DNA of 6,744 nucleotides from Candidatus Coatesiibacteriota bacterium (GTDB lineage Bacteria > Oederibacteriota > CAKKQC01): assembly GCA_023265785.1 (NCBI GenBank), contig JAHFSL010000139.1:1-6744 (forward strand), given 5' to 3'. How positions within the stretch are numbered: position 1 is the stretch's first letter; every line of letters starts with the position of its first letter. Positions 1 through 6,299 of this stretch are shown in pieces. The notes below the pieces were generated by a model that was not told where the DNA came from, searched no databases, and was given only the letters and a program-made list of their open reading frames with translations. The position numbers and the translations under genes are program-made.

Positions 1-761
1 ACGTTCTCGTACCAGCCCCGCCGCACCCACAGGTCCACGCCCGCCTCCAGCACGATCTCCATCCGGGCGCGGTTCCATTCCCAGACGATGGTGAAGACCT
101 CCTCGACGAACTCCGGCTCTTCGACCGCGCGGAGCGCGATCTCCTCCATCCCGCACAGCCAGCACACGGCGTCGAACAGCACGCCCCACTCCCCGACCGT
201 CAGCAGGCCACGGTCCGCGGCGAACTTCTTCGCGATCGCGGCCTCCTCGCGGAAGGCGCGCAGGTCGGCGGCGGGCAGGGGCCCCAGCAGGCGCTTGAGC
301 GCCGGCAGGTCGGCGGGCCCCTCCACCAGCCGCTTCACCCCGCGGGGCACGATGTAGTCGTCAAAGAGCGGTACCCGGTCGCCGTGCAACCAGTCGGCGC
401 TCGTGTCCACGGTGGTCGTGAGCGGCCCGGCCGGGGTGTCGTACCGGCGGTGCACCCGGGGATGCGCGACGCCCGGAAGGTCCTCGCGCCGGTCCGTCAC
501 GGTGACCTCCAGGGGAAACCGCACGGGCAGGCCGTAGAGGTCGTAGGCGTCGTAGGCGCGGCGGTCGAGGTCGTTGCGGCGGGGCGGAATCTCCACGAAC
601 GCGTCGAGCCCGAGGTCGAGCGCGCGCTGGACGAACTCCTCCTGGTTGCGGGTCCGCTTGCGCAGGGCGCCGAAGATCATGAAGGAGCAGGGCACCCGGT
701 CGGGAACCTTGCCGGAGAGCGCCGCCAGCATCCGGTCGCGCGACGACCAGCCCGATCCCAT
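1..761 (-). CDS. URO-D superfamily protein (uroporphyrinogen decarboxylase-like / corrinoid methyltransferase-like), 3' end beyond window
   Basis: The frame is open from an ATG at 761 to the window edge and gives 253 residues, about two thirds of a usual 340-370 residue family member. The N-terminus (RDRMLAALSGKVPDRVPC, residues 8-25) matches the opening helix and first strand of the URO-D fold. Later segments such as LTVGEWGVLFDAVCWLCGMEEIAL and EPEFVEEVFTIVWEW also fit the family. The MRQAGR-type substrate loop of true haem-pathway HemE is absent: where it should follow the first strand the protein reads SFMIFGALRKR. I therefore read it as a URO-D-like protein of other function, possibly a corrinoid or coenzyme M methyltransferase relative (MtaA/CmuA group). 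The zinc-binding His/Cys residues that would settle this lie in the missing C-terminal part. ATG 761 is the first start after an in-frame stop at 807-809, with a GGGGGGA tract 10 nt upstream. It follows the oxidoreductase gene by 57 bp on the same strand and is probably cotranscribed. Substrate unknown. Confidence 0.8.
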   Translation of the reverse strand, partial: MGSGWSSRDRMLAALSGKVPDRVPCSFMIFGALRKRTRNQEEFVQRALDLGLDAFVEIPPRRNDLDRRAYDAYDLYGLPVRFPLEVTVTDRREDLPGVAHPRVHRRYDTPAGPLTTTVDTSADWLHGDRVPLFDDYIVPRGVKRLVEGPADLPALKRLLGPLPAADLRAFREEAAIAKKFAADRGLLTVGEWGVLFDAVCWLCGMEEIALRAVEEPEFVEEVFTIVWEWNRARMEIVLEAGVDLWVRRGWYEN

Positions 762-818
762 GACCCGATGATCCCCCCGCCCCGAGGGCCGGAACCATGA
801 CCGGAGTCAGGATTCGGG

Positions 819-2702
819 CTAGGCCGTGGCCTCGTCGAGCAGGAGGGCCAGGTCGCGCACCGCGGCCGCCGACCCCTCCGCCTTGAGCCCGTCACCCAGC
901 ATGGTGGCGCAGAACGGGCAGGCGACCGCCACCACCCCGGCCCCCGTGGCGGCCAGTTCGGCGGCGCGGTTCCGGTTCACCGCCGTGCCCGTCTTCTCTT
1001 CCATGAACATCCGCCCGCCGCCCGCGCCACAGCAGAACCCCGCCCGCGCCGTCCGGGGCGGCTCGTGTACGGTGACGCCGGGAATCGCCGCCAGCAGGTC
1101 GCGCGGGGAGGCGGTCTGGTCATTCCATCGGCCCAGGTAGCAGGAGTCGTGAATGACCGCATCCACCGCCGGGCCCACGGCGCGGGGCACGAGTTTCCCG
1201 GCACGCACCAGCCCCGCCAGGTACTCGGCATGGTGAACCACCGTGAAGCGGGCGCCGAATTCCGGCACCTCGTGTTTGAGCGTGTTCAGGCAGTGGGGAC
1301 AGCCGGTCAGGATGGTGCGGGGGTTGACCCGGTTCAGCGTCTCGGCCGTGGCCTTGAGGAGCCCCTGCGCCAGGTACTCGTTACCCGCCCGCCGGGCGGG
1401 ATCACCCGTGCAGGACTCCTCCCGGCCCAGGATCGCGAAGTCCACCCCGGCGCGCCGCAGGAGCCGGGCGACCGCCGTGGCGGTCTTCCTCCCCCGGTCA
1501 TCAAACGACCCCGCGCATCCCACGAAGTACAGGACCTCGGCGCCGGGCCGGTCGGCGATGGTCGGGATCTCCAGCCCCGCCGCCCAGTCAGCGCGGGTGT
1601 CCGCCGGAAATCCCCAGGGGTTGGACTGCTCCTCAAGATTCTTGAAGGTCTGCTGGAGCTCGGCCGGGAACCTCCCCTCCAGCAGGACCAGGCACCGGCG
1701 CGCCTCCAGGATCAGGTCCAGGTGCTGGATGCCCACCGGACAGGCCTCCTCGCAGGCCCGGCAGGAGGTGCAGGCAAACAGAACCTCCTCCGTGATCCCG
1801 GTCCCTTCCCGCACGAAACCGGGCACCTCCGCGCCCGCCAGAATGGCGCCGGACTGCCAGCGCAGTTCCTCGCGCAGGTCGACCACCACCCGCTTGGGGC
1901 TCAACGGCTTGCCGGTGAGCGATGCGGGACAGACCGCCTCGCACCGGCCGCACTCGGTGCAGGAGATGAGGTCCAGCGCCTGCTTCCAGGAGAGGTCCCG
2001 CACCGAGCCCAGCCCCGGCCGGTCGGCATCCGCCCCTTCCAGGTCCGGTGTGGTGAGCGGCCGGGACGGCCCCGGCCAGCGCAGGAAGAGGTTCGGGACG
2101 GCGGTCAGGATGTGCAGGTGCTTGGACCCGGGGAGGTAGACAAGGAAGCCGAGGATGACGGCCACATGCACCCACCACCAGAGTTCCCGGCCCACCGAAG
2201 GCCGGACGGCATGGTTCATCCCGAAGTAGGAAACGATAATGAGCGCAGTGAAGAGCAGGACCAGCCGGGCATCCCGGTGGTCCGATAACACCGCGGGCCG
2301 GGCGAACAGCCGCCGCGCCAGCGCCACCGCCAGCCCGACCAGCACCAGCGCTGCCAGCGCATCAGCAACGATCCGATATACCGGATACGCCCGCGGCGCC
2401 CAGGTGGCCCAGGTGAACCCGCCCGGCATCAGCCCGTCCAGCAGGGTCTCCGAGGTGTGGATCTGTACGGCGAGGAACCCGGTGAAGATCGCCAGGTGCG
2501 CCGCCCCGATGACGGGGTTCCGGAGCAGGCGGGAGTGCAACAGGACCTCACGGCCCAGCACCGCCAGCCGGGCCCCGAACCGGCCCGTGACGGGGCGGGC
2601 GTTCCCCTTCAGCGCGCGAAACAGCCGGATGAGTCGCCCCACCCGCCACCCGAACACCCCGCCCGCCGCCACGAGTGCCGCGAGCACCAGTAACGGCTTC
2701 AT
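819..2702 (-). CDS. Membrane-bound HdrD-like iron-sulfur oxidoreductase with cytochrome b-like domain (FadF/EMO-type, probable ETF:menaquinone oxidoreductase)
   Basis: A 627-residue protein with three parts. (1) Residues 1-195 hold about five membrane helices (near 3-18, 64-81, 107-130, 146-164, 174-192), resembling the NarI-type cytochrome b domain; H69, H82, H164, H179, H195 and H197 are candidate haem ligands. (2) Residues 248-258 (C-x2-C-x2-C-x3-C) and 311-321 (same spacing) bind two [4Fe-4S] clusters. (3) Residues 390-600 carry two cysteine-rich CCG-type repeats: C396/C431/C468-x2-C471, where the usual CC pair reads SCTGD, and C521/C557-C558/C595-x2-C598. This is the architecture of Bacillus FadF (YwjF) and of EMO, proteins linked to fatty-acid beta-oxidation that carry electrons from ETF to menaquinone. 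ETF as partner is an inference, since no etfAB is visible. The frame is open up to 2849, but I chose ATG 2702 because it begins the hydrophobic MKPLLVLAALVAAGG and has GGGGA 5 nt upstream; ATG 2714 is an alternative. A membrane-bound HdrD-like protein with a different donor is the other possibility. Confidence 0.9.
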   Translation of the reverse strand: MKPLLVLAALVAAGGVFGWRVGRLIRLFRALKGNARPVTGRFGARLAVLGREVLLHSRLLRNPVIGAAHLAIFTGFLAVQIHTSETLLDGLMPGGFTWATWAPRAYPVYRIVADALAALVLVGLAVALARRLFARPAVLSDHRDARLVLLFTALIIVSYFGMNHAVRPSVGRELWWWVHVAVILGFLVYLPGSKHLHILTAVPNLFLRWPGPSRPLTTPDLEGADADRPGLGSVRDLSWKQALDLISCTECGRCEAVCPASLTGKPLSPKRVVVDLREELRWQSGAILAGAEVPGFVREGTGITEEVLFACTSCRACEEACPVGIQHLDLILEARRCLVLLEGRFPAELQQTFKNLEEQSNPWGFPADTRADWAAGLEIPTIADRPGAEVLYFVGCAGSFDDRGRKTATAVARLLRRAGVDFAILGREESCTGDPARRAGNEYLAQGLLKATAETLNRVNPRTILTGCPHCLNTLKHEVPEFGARFTVVHHAEYLAGLVRAGKLVPRAVGPAVDAVIHDSCYLGRWNDQTASPRDLLAAIPGVTVHEPPRTARAGFCCGAGGGRMFMEEKTGTAVNRNRAAELAATGAGVVAVACPFCATMLGDGLKAEGSAAAVRDLALLLDEATA

Positions 2703-2832
2703 GGTGATCCCCATCCCGGCCAGTCTACGGGAATTAATCCGGGGAATCTTCTGGAGGAATGCCCCCGCACAGGACCATGCAGACCATCGCCACCGGGAAG
2801 TGCGGAAAAAATCAACAATTGCCCAGCGAAGC

Positions 2833-2851
2833 GAGTGAATCCCCCTCACTC
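2833..2851. repeat. Inverted repeat GAGTGA-N7-TCACTC, candidate operator
   Basis: The two 6-bp arms (2833-2838 and 2846-2851) are perfectly complementary and separated by 7 bp, giving 13 bp between arm centres. That geometry suits a dimeric helix-turn-helix repressor. It lies in the middle of the divergent promoter region, 3 bp from the palindrome at 2854-2863. The regulator is not identifiable from the window. A chance occurrence is possible with arms this short. Confidence 0.4.
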
Positions 2852-2853
2852 AT

Positions 2854-2863
2854 GACCATGGTC
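2854..2863. repeat. 10-bp perfect palindrome GACCATGGTC
   Basis: A self-complementary decamer in the divergent promoter region, beginning 3 bp after the GAGTGA/TCACTC repeat. The two elements could form a composite binding site. Taken alone, a 10-bp palindrome is weak evidence. Confidence 0.35.
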
Positions 2864-2911
2864 CTTCGGTCGGGAGGGACAGATCGTCGAAATGGAAGCC
2901 GCATCACGGCA

Positions 2912-2933
2912 TGGGGATTGCAATCACTCCCCA
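2912..2933 (+). repeat. Inverted repeat TGGGGA-N10-TCCCCA just upstream of the dctP start
   Basis: Perfect 6-bp arms (2912-2917 and 2928-2933) enclose a 10-bp loop, and ATTGCAAT (2917-2924), which overlaps the left arm by one base, is itself a palindrome. The right arm ends 2 bp before ATG 2936, in the place where a Shine-Dalgarno sequence would normally be; none is seen there. In mRNA the arms could pair and shape access to the start codon, or the DNA could be an operator. Confidence 0.4.
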
Positions 2934-2935
2934 GC

Positions 2936-4042
2936 ATGAATATCAACGCTCTTTCCAATCCGTTTTCTGTCCTGTCCCCATACGCGTCCCGGTTCGCCCC
3001 ACTGTTCCGACGGCGAACACGGGTCTCACCCGCGATTCGGGTCTTCCGCCTCAGCCTGGCCCTCCTGGCCTCTCCACTGGACATGCCAGCCGTGGCCGCG
3101 CCCCTGGTTATCAAGCTTGGCACGCTCGCCCCGACCGGTTCGCCGTGGCACCAGATGGTTCTCCAGATCGGGGAGGAGTGGGCGCGCATCAGTGGCGGCC
3201 AGGTGACGCTCCGGATCTACGCCGGTGGAGTCCTCGGCGACGAGGAGGACCTGGTCCGGAAGATGCGGATCGGGCAGATCCAGGCCGTGGCCGTCTCCAC
3301 CTCGGGCCTGGCGATCCTGAACACGGACATCATGTGCCTCCAGATTCCGCTGATGTTCGATTCCTGGGCCGAACTGGACGCCGTCGAGGCGGGGCTGATC
3401 CCGAAACTGGCGGAGGGCTTTGCCCGCCACGGCTCCGAACTCCTCACCTGGACGGAAGGCGGATGGGTTCACTTCTTCACCCAGGAACGGACCGCCACGA
3501 TTGACGAAATGCGGACCCGGAAATTGTTCGTGTGGGCCGGTCACCCCACCACGGAGGAGTTTTACACCCGGGCCCGGTTCCGGACCGTGCCGCTGGCGGT
3601 CACCGACATGCTGCCCGGACTGCACACCGGACTGATCACCGCGCTGGATGTCCCGCCGCTGGCCGCCCTGCTCAACCAGTGGTTCGGGGTCGCCCGGTAC
3701 ATGGTGGATCTCAATTGGGCGCCCCTGCTGGGCGGGGTCATCGTGGACCGGCGCACCTGGGAAACCGTCCCCGCCGCCTGGCGCGAGCCGATGCGCCACG
3801 CCGCGGTCGCGGCCTCGGCCCGATGGAGCCGTGATATCCGCCGTCTTGGCGAAGAGGCGGTTCCGGCCATGGTCGCCCGCGGCCTCACCGTGGTCTCGCT
3901 TGACGCCGCCACCCGCGCGGGCTGGCGGCGGGATGTGGAAGCCCTCTACCCTGCTTTTCGCGGCCAGTTCGGCACGGCGGAAGACTTTGACAAAATCATG
4001 CAACTGCGGACCACCTTCCGCGGCCGCCTGGCAGCTCGCTAG
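2936..4042 (+). CDS. TRAP transporter periplasmic solute-binding protein, DctP family
   Basis: 368 residues. The mature part opens with IKLGTLAPTGSPWHQ (59-73), the hallmark first strand of DctP-type binding proteins. Further family segments follow: GGVLGDEEDLVRKMRIGQI (97-115), LQIPLMFDSWAELD (135-148), the domain-crossing stretch near 190-202, and the GLITALDVPP hinge (232-241). Such proteins capture an organic acid or similar solute in the periplasm and deliver it to DctQ/DctM membrane subunits; neither is present here. The stretch where many relatives have the carboxylate-binding arginine (K-[IMV]-R) reads RKLFVWAG (195-202), with Phe in the arginine position, so the ligand may not be a simple carboxylate. 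The signal sequence has a hydrophobic core near 37-49 and probable cleavage after VAA (53-55). With ATG 2936 its N-terminal region is unusually long, but no ATG, GTG or TTG codon lies nearer the core; ATG 2852 is a less likely upstream choice. The stop codon overlaps that of the convergent peptidase gene. Confidence 0.85.
   Translation: MNINALSNPFSVLSPYASRFAPLFRRRTRVSPAIRVFRLSLALLASPLDMPAVAAPLVIKLGTLAPTGSPWHQMVLQIGEEWARISGGQVTLRIYAGGVLGDEEDLVRKMRIGQIQAVAVSTSGLAILNTDIMCLQIPLMFDSWAELDAVEAGLIPKLAEGFARHGSELLTWTEGGWVHFFTQERTATIDEMRTRKLFVWAGHPTTEEFYTRARFRTVPLAVTDMLPGLHTGLITALDVPPLAALLNQWFGVARYMVDLNWAPLLGGVIVDRRTWETVPAAWREPMRHAAVAASARWSRDIRRLGEEAVPAMVARGLTVVSLDAATRAGWRRDVEALYPAFRGQFGTAEDFDKIMQLRTTFRGRLAAR
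4039..4042. other. Shared CTAG palindrome: overlapping stop codons of convergent genes
   Basis: The dctP-like gene ends with TAG at 4040-4042, and the peptidase gene on the opposite strand ends with TAG read from 4041 to 4039. The four-base palindrome CTAG thus serves both genes. No intergenic space is left for a bidirectional terminator, so transcripts must run into the opposite coding region before ending. Confidence 0.9.
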
Positions 4043-5154
4043 AGTCGTTTCCCGGGGTGGACGGCACAATAGCTCCAACCCTCCCTCGGTGCCACCGTCC
4101 GGCCGCCGGGCTGGAGGAACTCGGTCGCGATCGACTCACCAAAATCCCCATCCTCTCCCGCCTCCACCTGATCCGTTGGCTGGTAGACCGCGAAATGCAA
4201 ATGGGGACCTGTCGCCCACCCGGTGTGGCCTGACAGCCCGATGACCTGTCCACCGGCAACCTGGTCGCACACCTTGACGCGCGCGCCGTGCCGCTGAAGG
4301 TGTCCATAGATGGCCCAGGTGCCATCGTCGTGCAGAATGGTAATTCCGTTCGCATCCCCAAGAAATGTGCGGGCCGGCCCTCCCCGGCTGGAATCGTCCT
4401 TAACCTCGATGACGATTCCCGCGCGGGCGGCACACACGGAACTTCCTTCGGGCAGATCGAAGTCCAGGGCGCGCTTATTCAAGTGGGTCGTTGCTCCAAA
4501 GTATCCCTGAACCACCCGATGAATCTTTCCGTGCCGCCACGGGAACAGGTAGGCGAATCCCGGGGTTGGAAGAGCCCGGGGATCGCCCATGGCGGCCCGG
4601 GACGCGATTTCGTACATGGCGTGCTTGTATAGATCCGCCTGACGAATCGTGTTGACCGTGGCGGTGCATGACGGCAGGACGGTGAACGGGGTGGGTACGG
4701 AAACATCCGGGGTGAAGTTCACCATGGTGGGAAACGAAATGACACCGTGGAAGGTGATATCCGGACTGTGATTGACAACATCGATGATGGCCCGGGTGAG
4801 CACGCGGCGCACCCTGACCTCCACCGCCGGGGCGATGACGGTCGCACTCCCCAGATTCTCGAGCGACTGCTGGAGATGGGGGTTGTTGGGGTTAATATTT
4901 GAGGCGGCAATCAGCGCCTTCCGTGCCCCCGGGAGGTCGTCCATGGCCACGCGTGCATACGCGATCATTTGCCAGGCCTCCCACAGGAAAGGCGCCTCAC
5001 CCACAGCCTTGGTGGCAAGAGCATCGGCCGCGGCATAGTCACGCCCGTTGAAGGCGGCAATCGCGGAGTCATAGTAGGCCGTCGCCTCCACCACGCCCGC
5101 CTCCACGGCCCGGGCCGGGACGAGCAATGCGAGCATCAGCAAGGGTCCGAGCAT
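4039..5154 (-). CDS. M23 family metallopeptidase (LytM-type) with N-terminal TPR-like helical region
   Basis: 371 residues. Residues 1-18 form a short signal-like hydrophobic stretch. Residues 22-100 are helical and TPR-like (YYDSAIAAFNGRDYAAADAL, then a second hairpin ending in NPNNP). Residues 110-165 look like a beta-rich linker domain, and 208-325 are the peptidase. Zinc ligands are visible as H224-x6-D231 (HLNKRALD) and the second His of HLH (318-320); YGHL supplies H285. All expected M23 residues are present, so it is probably an active endopeptidase on peptidoglycan or another envelope peptide; H-x6-D rather than H-x3-D is a known variant. Four cysteines outside the signal (163, 241, 296, 363) could form disulfides in the periplasm. 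ATG 5154 is the only ATG, GTG or TTG start near the N-terminus. Oddly, no Lys/Arg precedes the hydrophobic core and no strong Shine-Dalgarno is seen. It lies 77 bp behind the amidohydrolase gene and may be its last cotranscribed partner. Confidence 0.85.
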   Translation of the reverse strand: MLGPLLMLALLVPARAVEAGVVEATAYYDSAIAAFNGRDYAAADALATKAVGEAPFLWEAWQMIAYARVAMDDLPGARKALIAASNINPNNPHLQQSLENLGSATVIAPAVEVRVRRVLTRAIIDVVNHSPDITFHGVISFPTMVNFTPDVSVPTPFTVLPSCTATVNTIRQADLYKHAMYEIASRAAMGDPRALPTPGFAYLFPWRHGKIHRVVQGYFGATTHLNKRALDFDLPEGSSVCAARAGIVIEVKDDSSRGGPARTFLGDANGITILHDDGTWAIYGHLQRHGARVKVCDQVAGGQVIGLSGHTGWATGPHLHFAVYQPTDQVEAGEDGDFGESIATEFLQPGGRTVAPREGWSYCAVHPGKRL

Positions 5155-5192
5155 TCCGGTTCCGGCAGGACCGCCCTCTCCCCGTGCTCGGA
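5146..5192 (-). repeat. 8-bp inverted repeat enclosing the leader and start codon of the M23 gene
   Basis: TCCGAGCA and TGCTCGGA are perfectly complementary 8-bp arms, at plus-strand positions 5146-5153 and 5185-5192, separated by 31 bp. On the mRNA the 3' arm includes the UG of the AUG at 5154, and the loop holds the purine-rich leader (GGGGAGAGGG). If it folds, the stem would bury the start codon and could modulate translation. The long loop lowers stability, so a chance repeat is possible. Confidence 0.35.
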
Positions 5193-5231
5193 TCTCCGGG
5201 TCACCGCGACCACTCTGGACGGACAGCGTAG

Positions 5232-6299
5232 TCAGGACTCCTTGAGCAGTCCGCCGACCCGGGTCAGGACAGTGTCCGGTACTCCCAACGCACGCTTGAG
5301 TTTCCAGTCCCGGTCAAAGAGGTTACGTTCCGCCACGATGGACACCAGATCGGATGGGCGGAGGCGGTTCCAGAAGACGAGCGCGTTGGAGGCGAAGGGG
5401 AAGTCACTCCCGTGAATCATCCGCCCCACGACCCGGGGATCCCGGAGCATCTCGGGCAGGACCCGCCAGCGGAACATCGAGGCCAGGACCGCGGTGTCGC
5501 AGTACAGGTTGGGGTACGGGCCGATGAGATCCCGGAAGTGGGGGAAATAGTCCTCCCGGTCAAAGAACGCCCGGGTTCCGGCGTGGGCGGCCACCACCAT
5601 CCCCCCCTCGTCCAGCGCGGGCCGTAACCGGGCGGGATCCGCCCAATCATTGCCGACGATATCGGCCGCGTGCTCGGTCCCCGTATGGACCATGAGGACC
5701 AGGTGACGCTTGGCGCACCGTCGGTAGAATGCCCGGTACCGCCGGTCGCCCGGGTCCACCGCCATCGTGGGCGGATGGACTTTGACCGCCCGTGCCCCCA
5801 ATGCCGCGCACCGGTCCACCTCATCCAGCGCGTCCCGCCGCTTCGGGTTAATCGAGGCACAGGGGATGAACAGGGCGGGGTGGCGCTTCACCACCCGGAA
5901 GAGGTAGTCGTTCGGAACGTAGAGCGAGGTGGTGTGCGCCAGGTCCATCCGACCCCGGTCGTCATACCGGCAGTCCCATGCCTGCAGGAGCGCGCGGGAC
6001 ACCGCGGAGCTCCGGAGCTGGTGCACGAGGAAAGCCAGGTACTCGTCATCCACGACCCCGCCCGGCCGGTGCCCGATCATGGTCATGAAGTACCGGTAAT
6101 TCCAGTGCGTCCTTTGTTTGGCGGAAATCACGCATCCGGTCCCGCCGTCGCCCACGCCGAGGAGGTGGGTATGAAAATCCACCATGCGGGCCGGGGGTCC
6201 CGCCGCCTGTGGCGCCCCATCGGCCTGCGCACGGCCCGCCACCAGATCCAGCCCGACGGCACCCGCCGACAGGAGGAATTGGCGCCGCGACATCCTCAT
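5232..6299 (-). CDS. Tat-exported metal-dependent amidohydrolase (Amidohydrolase_2 / ACMSD-like superfamily)
   Basis: 355 residues. The N-terminus carries a textbook twin-arginine signal, SRRQFLL (4-10), then a hydrophobic stretch and an AQA cleavage site (24-26), so the protein should be folded and metal-loaded before export. The TIM-barrel metal ligands of the Amidohydrolase_2 family are in order: DFHTH (H43, H45), KVHPP (K173-H175), MVHTG (H205), AAHAG (H239) and HGSDFPF (D299). Family members hydrolyse or decarboxylate small organic acids and lactone-like compounds; the substrate here cannot be named. Most relatives are cytoplasmic, so the Tat signal is notable. The frame stays open to 6647, but that extension is antisense-like and overlaps the membrane-protein gene. 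ATG 6299 is chosen because it forms an ATGA overlap with that gene's stop and has GGAGG at 6311-6315, 11 nt upstream; ATG 6293 is a near alternative. Translation is probably coupled to the gene before it. Confidence 0.88.
   Translation of the reverse strand: MRMSRRQFLLSAGAVGLDLVAGRAQADGAPQAAGPPARMVDFHTHLLGVGDGGTGCVISAKQRTHWNYRYFMTMIGHRPGGVVDDEYLAFLVHQLRSSAVSRALLQAWDCRYDDRGRMDLAHTTSLYVPNDYLFRVVKRHPALFIPCASINPKRRDALDEVDRCAALGARAVKVHPPTMAVDPGDRRYRAFYRRCAKRHLVLMVHTGTEHAADIVGNDWADPARLRPALDEGGMVVAAHAGTRAFFDREDYFPHFRDLIGPYPNLYCDTAVLASMFRWRVLPEMLRDPRVVGRMIHGSDFPFASNALVFWNRLRPSDLVSIVAERNLFDRDWKLKRALGVPDTVLTRVGGLLKES

Larger units (their letters stand above)
2703..2935. promoter_or_regulatory. Divergent intergenic control region between the oxidoreductase and dctP-like genes
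   Basis: This 233 bp gap separates two genes transcribed away from each other, so promoters for both must lie here or just inside the genes. It holds an AT-rich tract (2806-2820) that stands out in GC-rich DNA, a 6-bp inverted repeat (2833-2851), a 10-bp palindrome (2854-2863) and a 6-bp inverted repeat just upstream of the dctP start (2912-2933). I found no convincing -35/-10 pair on either strand. Short open frames crossing it on both strands are N-terminal extensions without family resemblance. Confidence 0.55.

Noticed and set aside
361..798. 145-codon open frame on the minus strand
   Set aside because: It overlaps the URO-D-like gene in another frame and is R/P/G-rich; the URO-D frame has clear family similarity.
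762..818. Possible terminator between the oxidoreductase and URO-D-like genes
   Set aside because: No stem followed by a U-run is visible in the 57 bp; the gap is more likely an intra-operon spacer.
1065..2288. 407-codon open frame on the plus strand
   Set aside because: It is antisense to the oxidoreductase gene, with a low-complexity R/P/G-rich translation and no family resemblance; the opposite strand has intact [4Fe-4S] and CCG motifs.
2703..2849. 49-codon N-terminal extension of the oxidoreductase frame
   Set aside because: The extension (Trp/Arg-rich, no family resemblance) lies in the divergent promoter region. ATG 2702 has a ribosome site and begins the first membrane helix.
2919..2946. 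Possible promoter with TTGCAA and TATCAA spaced by 16 bp on the plus strand
   Set aside because: It would start transcription downstream of ATG 2936, and no suitable later start codon exists. The -10 matches consensus at only four of six positions.
3026..4078. 350-codon open frame on the minus strand
   Set aside because: It is antisense to the dctP-like gene, rich in G/R/P/H with no recognisable motif; such shadows are common in high-GC DNA.
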